DNA of 42,940 bases. Origin: DATESN01 sp035270785. GTDB lineage: Bacteria; Bacillota; Clostridia; Lachnospirales; Lachnospiraceae. The notes under the pieces are model-generated. The model ran no database searches and was not told where the DNA came from. It saw nothing but the letters and a program-made list of their open reading frames with translations. Numbering within the stretch: position 1 is the stretch's first letter; the number at the start of each line of letters is the position of its first letter. Shown here one piece after another: positions 33,838 to 41,293 of this stretch. The stretch lies in assembly GCA_035270785.1 (NCBI GenBank), contig DATESN010000122.1:1-42940 (forward strand), written 5' to 3'. The position numbers and the translations under genes were made by a program.

Positions 33838-34104
33838 ATGAAAAAAACAAAATTGATACCACCATTTATGATGCTAATGGCAGGGGCAATTACAAGTATT
33901 TTAACCTTCATAAACCAATATGAAATAAAAGATGCACTTTTCATTCTATTATTCGTCTTAATTATCTTTTATTTTATGGGGTTAATTGTAAAAAAGATCT
34001 TTGATACTTATACGATTGTGAATAATAAAATATTAGAAGATGAAGGCGAAGTCATTGAAAAAGAAGTAGTTAAGGATACAGAAGGAAATGAAAAAAATAC
34101 GTGA
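33838..34104 (+). CDS. Small two-helix membrane protein of unknown function
   Basis: I do not recognise this 88-residue protein. It has two predicted membrane segments (about 8-27, PPFMMLMAGAITSILTFINQ, and 33-55, LFILLFVLIIFYFMGLIVKK) and a short acidic/lysine-rich tail (about 60-88). It starts two bases after cheD with no strong ribosome site of its own, so it probably depends on cheD translation. The location before fliA suggests a role in motility or receptor arrays, but there is no sequence evidence for either. Confidence 0.75.
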   Translation: MKKTKLIPPFMMLMAGAITSILTFINQYEIKDALFILLFVLIIFYFMGLIVKKIFDTYTIVNNKILEDEGEVIEKEVVKDTEGNEKNT

Positions 34105-34134
34105 GAAAAAGCGAATATATAGGCGGAGGAACGT

Positions 34135-34902
34135 ATGGATGAATTGGGAAGAAACAAACTGTGGGATGACTACGCAAGAATGAAATCTACAGAAATTAGG
34201 GAAAAGATTATTTTGGAATACGCTCCACTTGTAAAGATTGTTGCTGGAAGACTCAGTATGTATCTAGGACATAATGTAGATTACGATGATTTGGTTGGCT
34301 ATGGGATTTTTGGACTTATCGATGCCATTGATAAATTTGATACAACAAAAGCAGTTAAATTTGAAACATATGCGAGTCTTAGAATACGTGGTTCCATATT
34401 AGATCAGATACGTAAAATGGATTGGATTCCAAGGACGATTAGACAAAAGCAAAAAAAGATTGATGTTGCTATCAAGGATATAGAACTTACACATGGTAGA
34501 AATGCAACGGATGATGAGATTGCAGAAAACCTTGGTATCTCAGCCGATGAATTATTAGACTGGCAGTCCCAAATGAAAGTAACTAATTTGGTATCTTTAA
34601 ATGAGTATATGGAACAGGGCAGTGAGGTTCCCTATGATAAAACAGCAGTGAAACAATTTGATGCACCAGAAGACGCGGTTGAACAGGATGAATTAAAAAC
34701 AATACTAAAAGAAGCATTATCTTTACTTACAGAGAAGGAAAGTAAAGTTATTGTTCTCTATTATTATGAAGAATTAACATTAAAAGAAATTAGTAACATC
34801 TTAGAAGTTTCAGAGTCGAGAATTTCTCAATTACATACAAAAGGACTTCAGAAGATGAAACATAAATTGGGTAAATACATGGGTGTATTAACAGAACAAT
34901 AG
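34135..34902 (+). CDS. fliA: RNA polymerase sigma factor for motility, sigma-28 (FliA/SigD)
   Basis: Sigma-28 directs transcription of late flagellar and chemotaxis genes. The 255-residue protein (B. subtilis SigD 254) shows region 2 (NVDYDDLVGYGIFGLIDAID, FETYASLRIRGSILDQIRKM), region 3 (IPRTIRQKQKKID) and region 4 with its helix-turn-helix (LTLKEISNILEVSESRISQL). GCGGAGGAACGT precedes the ATG. It is the last gene of the classic fla/che order before swrB. A sigma-28-like site before fliK (10864-10891) would be a local target. Confidence 0.96.
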   Translation: MDELGRNKLWDDYARMKSTEIREKIILEYAPLVKIVAGRLSMYLGHNVDYDDLVGYGIFGLIDAIDKFDTTKAVKFETYASLRIRGSILDQIRKMDWIPRTIRQKQKKIDVAIKDIELTHGRNATDDEIAENLGISADELLDWQSQMKVTNLVSLNEYMEQGSEVPYDKTAVKQFDAPEDAVEQDELKTILKEALSLLTEKESKVIVLYYYEELTLKEISNILEVSESRISQLHTKGLQKMKHKLGKYMGVLTEQ

Positions 34903-34919
34903 GAGGAGTAATTAGTTTT

Positions 34920-34948
34920 TTGATCCACCTATAACTATTAATTATATT
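34920..34948 (+). promoter_or_regulatory. Candidate promoter before the fapA-like gene
   Basis: TTGATC (34920-34925), 17-bp spacer, TATATT (34943-34948), giving a leader of about 24 nt before the gene at 34979. An orphan ribosome-site sequence AGGAGG (34901-34906) upstream has no useful start codon after it, and could pair with CCACCT (34925-34930). Confidence 0.45.
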
Positions 34949-34978
34949 GCATTTTAATATATGCGGATGGGTGAAAAT

Positions 34979-36565
34979 ATGAATGGATATTTCCAATTAT
35001 GGAACAATGAACAAGGAACAAATATTTACTTATATCCGCCAACGGAAGACGGATCTTTAATTAGCATTAATGAAGTAATGGAATACTTACAGTATAAAAA
35101 TGTCACATATGAGAGTAAAGTATTAATTGAAGCTTTTCGAAATTTGGAACATAAAAAAATGGTATTTTTATCCCCTGAAAAAAGATATCCTGAACAAGAA
35201 ATGTTGCTTGTTAAAATGGCTCAAGATAAAATGACCGCATCAGTTCGGTTTTTTGCACCTTCTAATTCAGGAGAAATCTTGAGTATTCCTGAAATAATAA
35301 GGGATTTAAAATCTAACAACATTATATTTGGAATTAATGAATCGGTTCTTAATCAATTTGTAGAACATCGACAATATTGTAAAGATATAGAAATTGCCAC
35401 GGGAGTGCAACCTATTCAAGGAAAGGATGCTTCTGTTGAATATTATTTTAATAAAGATATAAAAATAAGACCTACACTAAATGAAGATGGGAGTGTAGAC
35501 TTTTTCCATTTAAACACACTCAATCATTGTAAAAAGGGCGATATTCTAGCACGATTATTTAAGGAAGAACTGGGAGAGCCAGGGAAAAACGTTTGTGGAG
35601 AGATTATTAAGCAAAGAGATGTAAAGAAATCAACCTTAAAGTTTGGAAAAAATATTTCTTTTTCCGAGGATAAATTATTATTACTATCAGAAGTAAATGG
35701 GCACGTTGTACTTGTGGATGACAAAGTATTTGTATCAGATATATACGAAATCGAAAATGTAGATAATGCAACGGGAAATATTGAATATGAAGGAAGTATA
35801 AGAATAAGGGGCACTGTTTGCTCTAATTTCAGTGTTAAATCCAAGGGAAATATTGAAATTGATGGTGTTGTTGAAGGAGCATTTGTGGAAGCAGAAGGGG
35901 ATATTATCATTGCAAGAGGCATGAATGGAATGGGAAAAGGAGAGCTAAAAGCAGGTGGCAATATTATTTGTAAATTCTTAGAAAATGCAAAGGTTAGTGC
36001 TGGTGGTTATATTCAAACGGAATCTATTCTTCACAGTCATGTTATGTCTAAATTTGAAGTCGTGGTTGCAGGAAAAAGGGCGTTTATTACAGGTGGTGTT
36101 GTGAGTGCGACAAACAAGGTTACGGTTAAAACATTAGGATCTCCCATGGGTGCAGATACAATCATTGAAGTTGGCATTGACCCAAGTGTTAAAAAACGCT
36201 TTCAAGAACTGCAAAAGGATATAGTAGAAACTCAAAAAACTTTAAAATCCATTCAACCAGTATTGCTTGCAACAACTCAAAAATTAAAACAAGGTGTAAA
36301 ACTACAACCAGAGCAAGTGAAATATATACAAACGTTGATATTAACAAATAAGCAAAAACAGCAACAAATGGAAGCAGATATGAAAGAGATGGAATCCTTA
36401 CAAGATGCGTTAGAATCTAGTTCTAATGCCCAGGTAATTGTTACGGGAGAAGTTTTTCCAGGCACAAAGATTGCCATTTCAGATGTATCCATGGTTATTA
36501 AAACAAGTATGAAACATTGCAAATTCATCAAATTAAAAGGTGATGTTCTTATGACATCCATTTAG
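34979..36565 (+). CDS. FapA (DUF342) family protein
   Basis: The 528-residue protein belongs to the FapA/DUF342 family: an N-terminal alpha/beta region, then a central repetitive beta-solenoid part (about 170-400) with motifs such as GDILARLFKEELGEPGKNVC and GSIRIRGTVCSNFSVKSKG, and a coiled coil (about 405-475) before a short beta end. FapA proteins are found with flagellar and signalling genes in several phyla; in Vibrio one links glucose transport to flagellation. The role here is unknown. ATG 34979 is chosen because GGGTGA precedes it; an ATG at 34961 is less likely. Confidence 0.85.
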   Translation: MNGYFQLWNNEQGTNIYLYPPTEDGSLISINEVMEYLQYKNVTYESKVLIEAFRNLEHKKMVFLSPEKRYPEQEMLLVKMAQDKMTASVRFFAPSNSGEILSIPEIIRDLKSNNIIFGINESVLNQFVEHRQYCKDIEIATGVQPIQGKDASVEYYFNKDIKIRPTLNEDGSVDFFHLNTLNHCKKGDILARLFKEELGEPGKNVCGEIIKQRDVKKSTLKFGKNISFSEDKLLLLSEVNGHVVLVDDKVFVSDIYEIENVDNATGNIEYEGSIRIRGTVCSNFSVKSKGNIEIDGVVEGAFVEAEGDIIIARGMNGMGKGELKAGGNIICKFLENAKVSAGGYIQTESILHSHVMSKFEVVVAGKRAFITGGVVSATNKVTVKTLGSPMGADTIIEVGIDPSVKKRFQELQKDIVETQKTLKSIQPVLLATTQKLKQGVKLQPEQVKYIQTLILTNKQKQQQMEADMKEMESLQDALESSSNAQVIVTGEVFPGTKIAISDVSMVIKTSMKHCKFIKLKGDVLMTSI

Positions 36566-36576
36566 GAGGTGTAAGT

Positions 36577-36894
36577 ATGGCAATCAGTCCTATTGTATTA
36601 AATGGTATGATACCTGGAACCCAGGATTATACTACATTAAAGCACAATGAAATAAATAAAGCCCATGTAGATCAAGCAAACTTTCATCAACAATTTGAAA
36701 AAGAAGTTGATTCAAAATTGAAACAAGTACATCAAAAAGATAATGCTGAAAAAGATAATAGAAAGTTTGATGCAAGAGATAAAGGAAACAATGAGTATTC
36801 TGGTGATGGTGGGAAAAAGAAGAAGAAAGAAGAATTAGTCCAAGATGGAAAAATGGTGATTAAGAGTAATAGCCATTTTGATATCCAGGTTTAG
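36577..36894 (+). CDS. Small lysine-rich protein of unknown function
   Basis: I do not recognise this 105-residue protein. It starts with a short hydrophobic stretch (ISPIVLNGMIPG) and then is highly charged, with a lysine run GGKKKKKEE near residue 80. There is no membrane segment. A strong GGAGGTGTAAGT ribosome site precedes the ATG, so it is probably expressed. It sits 11 bases after the FapA-like gene and 13 before the SwrB-like gene, suggesting one transcript. Confidence 0.75.
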   Translation: MAISPIVLNGMIPGTQDYTTLKHNEINKAHVDQANFHQQFEKEVDSKLKQVHQKDNAEKDNRKFDARDKGNNEYSGDGGKKKKKEELVQDGKMVIKSNSHFDIQV

Positions 36895-36907
36895 GAGAAT
36901 ATGACAA

Positions 36908-37729
36908 GTGAGTACATTAGAGATTGTTTTATTAGTAATTGGTATCGGAGCTTTTATTGCGAGTTTTATTATTCCAGAAAAAATATCCCATTTAAAAGAA
37001 GATGAGTTACAGTTTGGAAAAGATAAAATCAAAGAATTAGTAGAGAATGAAATAAATAGTGTTAAAAATCGTGTAGAGGAAGTTGCTGATGAGACAATTA
37101 ACGATGGGCTTGAAAAGACCCAGCGATCACTTGAAAGAATTTCTAATGAAAAGATTATGGTGATCAATGAATATTCTGAAATCGTAATAAAAGAAATTAA
37201 TAAAAGCCATGAAGAAGTTATGTTTTTATATGATATGTTAAATGATAAACAAAAAAATATTAAAAATACTGTTCATGAAGTAGAGCAGACAGCAAAAGCT
37301 GTAAAACAAAGTGCAAATGAAGCAAAACTTACCATGGAATCTATCAAAAACTGTGGTTTTCAAGGGAATATACCTTCTAACGATGTTGATTTGTTAATCA
37401 CTACCACGGAAGATGAGTTCAAGCCTATTGCAATAGAGCGGGTAACTACAAAAATAAAAAAAACTCAATCCAAAACAAAGGCAGTGGAAGCAAAAGGGAA
37501 CGAAGAAGAATTAAAGAAAAGTTCGGCGTCTTCAAGAAAAAAAAGTGACGCATCTCAATTAAGTGCCGTGGACATTCAATTTACTCCTGCAAATGGACAA
37601 GATAAGAATAATAACGAGAAAATTTTAGAATTACACAAATGCGGAAAAACGAACATGTCAATTGCAAAAGAATTAAATCTTGGTGTTGGTGAAGTAAAAC
37701 TTGTGATTGACCTATTTGAGGGAATGTAG
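36908..37729 (+). CDS. SwrB-like membrane-anchored coiled-coil protein (DUF6115-type C-terminus)
   Basis: The 273-residue protein has an N-terminal membrane segment (about 4-22, LEIVLLVIGIGAFIASFII), a long charged coiled coil (to about 150), a Lys/Ser-rich linker, and a C-terminal helix-turn-helix-like segment (LELHKCGKTNMSIAKELNLG then VGEVKLVIDLF). This layout, and the place between sigD and rpsB, match B. subtilis SwrB (YlxL), which promotes basal-body maturation, though that protein is shorter. The start is GTG 36908 behind AGGAGA. Homology is inferred from layout and C-terminus. Confidence 0.75.
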   Translation: MSTLEIVLLVIGIGAFIASFIIPEKISHLKEDELQFGKDKIKELVENEINSVKNRVEEVADETINDGLEKTQRSLERISNEKIMVINEYSEIVIKEINKSHEEVMFLYDMLNDKQKNIKNTVHEVEQTAKAVKQSANEAKLTMESIKNCGFQGNIPSNDVDLLITTTEDEFKPIAIERVTTKIKKTQSKTKAVEAKGNEEELKKSSASSRKKSDASQLSAVDIQFTPANGQDKNNNEKILELHKCGKTNMSIAKELNLGVGEVKLVIDLFEGM

Positions 37730-37731
37730 TT

Positions 37732-38202
37732 ATGAAATTAAAATACTATATAAGAGGCCTAGGGATAGGAATTATGATGACTGCTTTTTTAATGGGGATC
37801 AATCAATCTGGTCAAAAAGAAAAACTAACCAATGAAGAGATTATGAATAGAGCCAAAGAAATTGGAATGTATGAAAGAGTTGTTGTAAGTGAAAATACAA
37901 GTAAAAATGAAGTAAAAGACAACGTTAGTAAAAATGAAGTAAAAGACACTGACTTGCCGACCTCCACGGATGTTAACAATGAAATAATAGAACCAACTGA
38001 AGTTATCATTACAATTAATAGTGGTGAGGGTTCCTTATCGGTATGTAAAAAGTTAGTTCAAGCCAAACTAATTGATGATGCAGCTAAATATGATTTGTAT
38101 CTTGCAACGAATGGCTATGATAAAAGGATAAAAGTTGGAAATCATGTTATACCAATAGGAAGTTCCGAAGTGGAAATAGCAAATATTATTTCATCAAAGT
38201 AG
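37732..38202 (+). CDS. Short MltG/YceG-like membrane-anchored protein
   Basis: The 156-residue protein has one N-terminal membrane segment (about 8-24), a polar linker with a 9-residue duplication (SKNEVKDNV then SKNEVKDTD), and a C-terminal domain (about 92-156) similar to the N-terminal LysM-like part of YceG/MltG: ITINSGEGSLSVCKKLVQAK ... KVGNHVIPIGSSEVEIANII. The catalytic transglycosylase domain is missing, so this is not an active MltG. It starts two bases after the SwrB-like gene. A cell-wall-binding role is inferred only. Confidence 0.75.
   Translation: MKLKYYIRGLGIGIMMTAFLMGINQSGQKEKLTNEEIMNRAKEIGMYERVVVSENTSKNEVKDNVSKNEVKDTDLPTSTDVNNEIIEPTEVIITINSGEGSLSVCKKLVQAKLIDDAAKYDLYLATNGYDKRIKVGNHVIPIGSSEVEIANIISSK
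37900..37948 (+). repeat. 27-bp-period direct duplication in the MltG-like gene
   Basis: A 22-bp sequence beginning AGTAAAAATGAAG occurs at 37900-37921 and again, identical, at 37927-37948. The period of 27 bp is nine codons, so the frame is kept and SKNEVKD is duplicated in the linker. This looks like a recent in-frame tandem duplication. Confidence 0.9.
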
Positions 38203-38244
38203 AATTTGTTGATAAAAGACAGTTGAAAAATTAACGAAAACAAC

Positions 38245-38273
38245 TTGTAACATAAGAAATATTATGCTATAAT
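38245..38273 (+). promoter_or_regulatory. rpsB promoter
   Basis: TTGTAA (38245-38250), 17-bp spacer, TATAAT (38268-38273) with TGC extended -10. The predicted start near 38280 gives a leader of about 127 nt before rpsB. This strong promoter separates ribosomal-protein expression from the motility cluster upstream, where I see no clear terminator. Confidence 0.82.
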
Positions 38274-38296
38274 TTCAAAGTTGTGACAAAAAAACA

Positions 38297-38376
38297 CGTA
38301 TACAGATGTTCAGCCGGTGCTTCAAAGCTCTGAAGTGGCTGATAAGAAGAATAAAAGAAATTCTTAAAAGTATACG
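38297..38376 (+). ncRNA. Structured rpsB leader (three-way junction)
   Basis: CGTATAC (38297-38303) pairs with GTATACG (38370-38376). Inside are two hairpins: TCAGCC (38310-38315)/GGCTGA (38337-38342) extended by CTTCA (38320-38324)/TGAAG (38331-38335), and AAGAAT (38347-38352)/ATTCTT (38360-38365). It ends about 18 bases before the ribosome site. The layout suggests a cis-acting autoregulatory element, perhaps binding S2, as rpsB leaders do in other bacteria. Confidence 0.6.
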
Positions 38377-38406
38377 GACGATTAAAACCAAATGGAGGTA
38401 ATAAGT

Positions 38407-39168
38407 ATGAGCGTTATATCAATGAAACAATTATTAGAGGCAGGTGTTCATTTCGGACATCAAACAAGAAGATGGAACCCAAAAATGGCTCCTTATATCT
38501 TTACAGAAAGAAATGGAATTTACATTATCGATTTACAAAAATCGGTTGGAAAAGTTGACGAAGCTTACAAAGCAATTTCAGATGTTGCAAATGCAGGTGG
38601 AACAATTCTTTTTGTTGGAACAAAAAAACAAGCCCAAGATGCTATTAAAGCAGAAGCAGAACGTTGCGGTATGTACTACGTAAACGAAAGATGGTTAGGT
38701 GGAATGTTAACAAACTTCAAAACTATCAGAAGCAGAATTGGACGATTAAAAGCAATTGAAAAAATGTCTATTGATGGAACATTTGATGTACTTCCTAAAA
38801 AAGAAGTAATTGAAATAAAAAAAGAATGGGATAAACTTGAAAAGAACTTAGGTGGAATTAAAAATATGACAAAGATTCCTGATGCTATTTTTGTTGTAGA
38901 TCCAAAAAAAGAAAGAATCTGTATTCAAGAGGCACATACACTAGGTATTCCACTTATTGGTATTGCAGATACAAACTGTGATCCGGAAGAGTTAGATTTC
39001 GTTATTCCAGGTAATGATGATGCAATTAGAGCTGTTAAACTTATTGTTGCTAGAATGGCAGATGCTGTAATTGAAGCAAACCAAGGCGAGGCAGTTTATA
39101 CAGATCAAGTAGCAGAAGAAGTTGCAAACGAAGCAGTAGCAGTAGAAGCAGTTACAGTAGAAGCATAG
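38407..39168 (+). CDS. rpsB: 30S ribosomal protein S2
   Basis: S2 is a late-assembling protein of the small ribosomal subunit. The 253-residue product has the typical N-terminus SVISMKQLLEAGVHFGHQTR, RWNPKMAPYIFTERNGIYII, and PDAIFVVDPKKERICIQEAH. The tail is acidic and Ala/Val/Glu-rich. ATG 38407 is chosen because GGAGGTAATAAGT precedes it; the ATG at 38392 is part of that ribosome site. The rpsB-tsf pair directly after the motility cluster is the B. subtilis order. Confidence 0.97.
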   Translation: MSVISMKQLLEAGVHFGHQTRRWNPKMAPYIFTERNGIYIIDLQKSVGKVDEAYKAISDVANAGGTILFVGTKKQAQDAIKAEAERCGMYYVNERWLGGMLTNFKTIRSRIGRLKAIEKMSIDGTFDVLPKKEVIEIKKEWDKLEKNLGGIKNMTKIPDAIFVVDPKKERICIQEAHTLGIPLIGIADTNCDPEELDFVIPGNDDAIRAVKLIVARMADAVIEANQGEAVYTDQVAEEVANEAVAVEAVTVEA

Positions 39169-39193
39169 AAAAATTAAATATTATTGGTCTAGC

Positions 39194-39219
39194 AAGGGGA
39201 CGATGAAAACCGTCCCTTT
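39194..39219 (+). terminator. Attenuator-like hairpin between rpsB and tsf
   Basis: AAGGGGACG (39194-39202), loop ATGAAAAC, CGTCCCTTT (39211-39219), a nine-pair stem with one G-U and only three T at its end. A partial terminator here would lower tsf relative to rpsB; a similar arrangement is known in other bacteria. Confidence 0.55.
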
Positions 39220-39260
39220 GTGTGAATAATAAATATGCAATGATAATGGAGGAATTAAGA

Positions 39261-40190
39261 ATGGCTATTACAGCAGGAATGGTAAAGGAATTAAGAGAAT
39301 TAACTGGCGCAGGAATGATGGATTGTAAAAAGGCCCTTGGCGAAACTGACGGGAATATAGAAGCAGCGATTGAATATTTGAGAAAAAATGGACAAGCGAA
39401 AGCAGAGAAAAAAGCTGGTAGAATTGCAGCAGAAGGTCTTTGCAGGGTTATCGTAAAAGAAGATAAAATAGCAGCAATTGTAGAAGTTAACAGTGAAACA
39501 GATTTTGTTGCTAAAAATGAAGAATTTCAAGGATTTGTAACAGCGGTTGCAGAGCAAGCATTAGTGTCTAATTCATCTGATATTGAGGCGTTTTTGTTGG
39601 AATCTTGGAATCTTGACAGCAATAAAACGGTGAAAGAAGCTTTGTTTGATAAGATTGCAGTCATTGGTGAAAATCTAAGTATAAGAAGATTTGAAAAAAT
39701 TACAGCTGAAAATGGTTGCGTAGTTTCTTATTTACATGGTGGTGGTAGAATTGGTGTTGTTGTTGAAGCTGACACAGACGTAGTTAATGATGCGATAAAA
39801 GAAGCTTTAGCAAATGTTGCTATGCAAGTTGCAGCGTTATCACCAAAATATGTATCAGAAGCAGAAGTAAGTGAAGAATATAAGCAACATGAAAAAGAAA
39901 TTTTATTTGCACAAGTAAAAAATGATCCTAAGAATGCAAGCAAACCGGATGCAATTATTGAAAAGATGATTGTTGGACGTTTAAATAAAGAACTCAAAGA
40001 AGTTTGTCTTTTAGAACAAGCTTATGTTAAAGATAGCGAATTAACAGTGGGTAAATATATTGCTCAAGTTGGAAAAGAAAATAATGCTAACCTAACAGTA
40101 AAAAGATTTGTTCGTTTTGAAACAGGGGAAGGCCTTGAGAAAAAAGAAGAAAACTTTGCAGAAGAAGTTGCAAAACAAATGGGACAGTAA
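39261..40190 (+). CDS. tsf: Translation elongation factor Ts
   Basis: EF-Ts is the nucleotide exchange factor that recycles EF-Tu-GDP. The 309-residue product has the N-terminal UBA-like domain (TAGMVKELRELTGAGMMDCK, KALGETDGNIEAAIEYLRKN) and the core region with NSETDFVAKNEEFQ and a C-terminal EVCLLEQAYVKD. ATG 39261 is chosen because GGAGGAATTAAG precedes it; a GTG at 39222 would add 13 non-family residues. A strong terminator follows. Confidence 0.97.
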   Translation: MAITAGMVKELRELTGAGMMDCKKALGETDGNIEAAIEYLRKNGQAKAEKKAGRIAAEGLCRVIVKEDKIAAIVEVNSETDFVAKNEEFQGFVTAVAEQALVSNSSDIEAFLLESWNLDSNKTVKEALFDKIAVIGENLSIRRFEKITAENGCVVSYLHGGGRIGVVVEADTDVVNDAIKEALANVAMQVAALSPKYVSEAEVSEEYKQHEKEILFAQVKNDPKNASKPDAIIEKMIVGRLNKELKEVCLLEQAYVKDSELTVGKYIAQVGKENNANLTVKRFVRFETGEGLEKKEENFAEEVAKQMGQ

Positions 40191-40202
40191 TATTTTATAT
40201 AT

Positions 40203-40238
40203 AAAAAACACATTACATTTATGGTAATGTGTTTTTTT
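40203..40238 (+). terminator. Intrinsic terminator after tsf
   Basis: AAAAAACACATTAC (40203-40216), loop ATTTATG, GTAATGTGTTTTTT (40224-40237), ending in a seven-T run. A perfect 14-bp stem; it could also act for transcripts arriving on the opposite strand. Confidence 0.92.
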
Positions 40239-40272
40239 ATTAAAAAAAATAGTAAATGTGCAATAATTCTGT

Positions 40273-40289
40273 TATAGTTAATTACTATA
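40273..40289. promoter_or_regulatory. Upstream LysR-type operator (MET-box-like) before metF
   Basis: TATAGTTAATTACTATA: arms ATAGT and ACTAT around a 5-bp centre, containing the LysR motif T-N11-A as ATAG-N7-CTAT. It lies 22 bp upstream of the -35. It matches 13 of 16 defined positions of the streptococcal MtaR/MetR MET-box as I recall it (TATAGTTTNAAACTATA). Confidence 0.6.
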
Positions 40290-40304
40290 GCAAACACAGT
40301 TAAA

Positions 40305-40319
40305 ATAGTATTGTACTAT
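40305..40319. promoter_or_regulatory. Second LysR-type operator overlapping the metF -35
   Basis: ATAGTATTGTACTAT has the same arms ATAGT and ACTAT around five bases as the upstream site, 31 bp away centre to centre (about three turns). It overlaps the -35 hexamer TTGTAC (40311-40316), so a bound regulator could contact or block RNA polymerase. Confidence 0.6.
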
Positions 40320-40340
40320 ATTAGAAGGTTATTATATAAT
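40311..40340 (+). promoter_or_regulatory. metF promoter
   Basis: TTGTAC (40311-40316), 18-bp spacer, TATAAT (40335-40340). The predicted start is near 40347, leaving about 60 nt before metF, which contains a small hairpin ACGAG-ATT-CTCGT (40356-40368). The leader is too short for an S-box riboswitch. Confidence 0.55.
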
Positions 40341-40406
40341 AACTTACAACATAAAACGAGATTCTCGTAAATTGTGAAAATTAGAAGAAAATCGGAGAAC
40401 ATTATT

Positions 40407-41267
40407 ATGAAAATCACATCCTTATTTGAAGAAAAAAAGCCAGTTTTATCCTTTGAAATATTTCCTCCTAAAAAGGAAAGTACACTAAAAAATATAGAAG
40501 GAACACTAGATGAATTAAGTAGATTAAAACCAGATTTTGTTAGTGTTACGTTTGGCGCAGGAGGGACACTGGCAAACAATGCAACTGTTCAACTTGCAAA
40601 AAAGATAAAAGAACAGTATAAAATTGAGCCGTTGGTACATGTTACATGCCTTAATTATTCAAAAGAGGAAATTGATATAGTATTAAAGGAGTTAAAGGAA
40701 AATTCAATCGAAAATATATTAGCACTTAGAGGTGATCGCAATCCCGAGATGCTTCCAAAAGATGATTTTAAATATGCTAGTGATTTAATTCAATATATTA
40801 AGGAAACGAGTGATTTTGGTTTAAGCGGAGCCTGTTATCCTGAAAAGCACCTGGAATCAGTTTCTGTAGCAGATGATCTCATTCATTTAAAGAAAAAAGT
40901 AGATGCAGGAGCAAAACATTTAATTTCCCAGTTGTTTTTTGACAACGATTTATTTTACTCATTTTATGAAAAATCACAAATTGTTGGAATAAATGTACCC
41001 ATAGAAGCCGGTATTATTCCAGTGACAAATAAAAAGCAAATTGAAAGAATGATATCAATGTGTGGAGCCACTTTGCCTTCCAAGTTTTCTAAAGTTCTAC
41101 AAAAGTATGAGGATAATCCGGAGGCATTAATGGATGCAGGAATTGCTTATGCTGTGAATCAAATAGTAGATTTACTTGCTCATGACGTAGCAGGAATTCA
41201 CATTTATACAATGAATAATCCAATGATAGCTAAAAAAATATGTGAATCCATCAAAAACTTAATATAA
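40407..41267 (+). CDS. metF: Methylenetetrahydrofolate reductase
   Basis: MetF reduces 5,10-methylenetetrahydrofolate to 5-methyltetrahydrofolate, the methyl donor for methionine synthesis; in acetogens and relatives it also serves one-carbon metabolism. The 286-residue product starts with the family segment VLSFEIFPPKKES and has FVSVTFGAGGT, VHVTCLNYSKEEI and ILALRGDRN, which line the FAD and folate sites. The start has CGGAG ten bases upstream; a GTG at 40374 lacks a ribosome site. No metH is in view. The nearby LysR gene and two operators suggest methionine-linked control. Confidence 0.95.
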   Translation: MKITSLFEEKKPVLSFEIFPPKKESTLKNIEGTLDELSRLKPDFVSVTFGAGGTLANNATVQLAKKIKEQYKIEPLVHVTCLNYSKEEIDIVLKELKENSIENILALRGDRNPEMLPKDDFKYASDLIQYIKETSDFGLSGACYPEKHLESVSVADDLIHLKKKVDAGAKHLISQLFFDNDLFYSFYEKSQIVGINVPIEAGIIPVTNKKQIERMISMCGATLPSKFSKVLQKYEDNPEALMDAGIAYAVNQIVDLLAHDVAGIHIYTMNNPMIAKKICESIKNLI

Positions 41268-41293
41268 AAGTGAATCATAAAAGGAGGAAGTAC

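Noticed and set aside
40347..40407. S-box (SAM) riboswitch before metF
   Set aside because: The leader is only about 60 nt with one 5-bp hairpin and no terminator; the SAM-I fold needs more and has characteristic conserved parts that I do not see.
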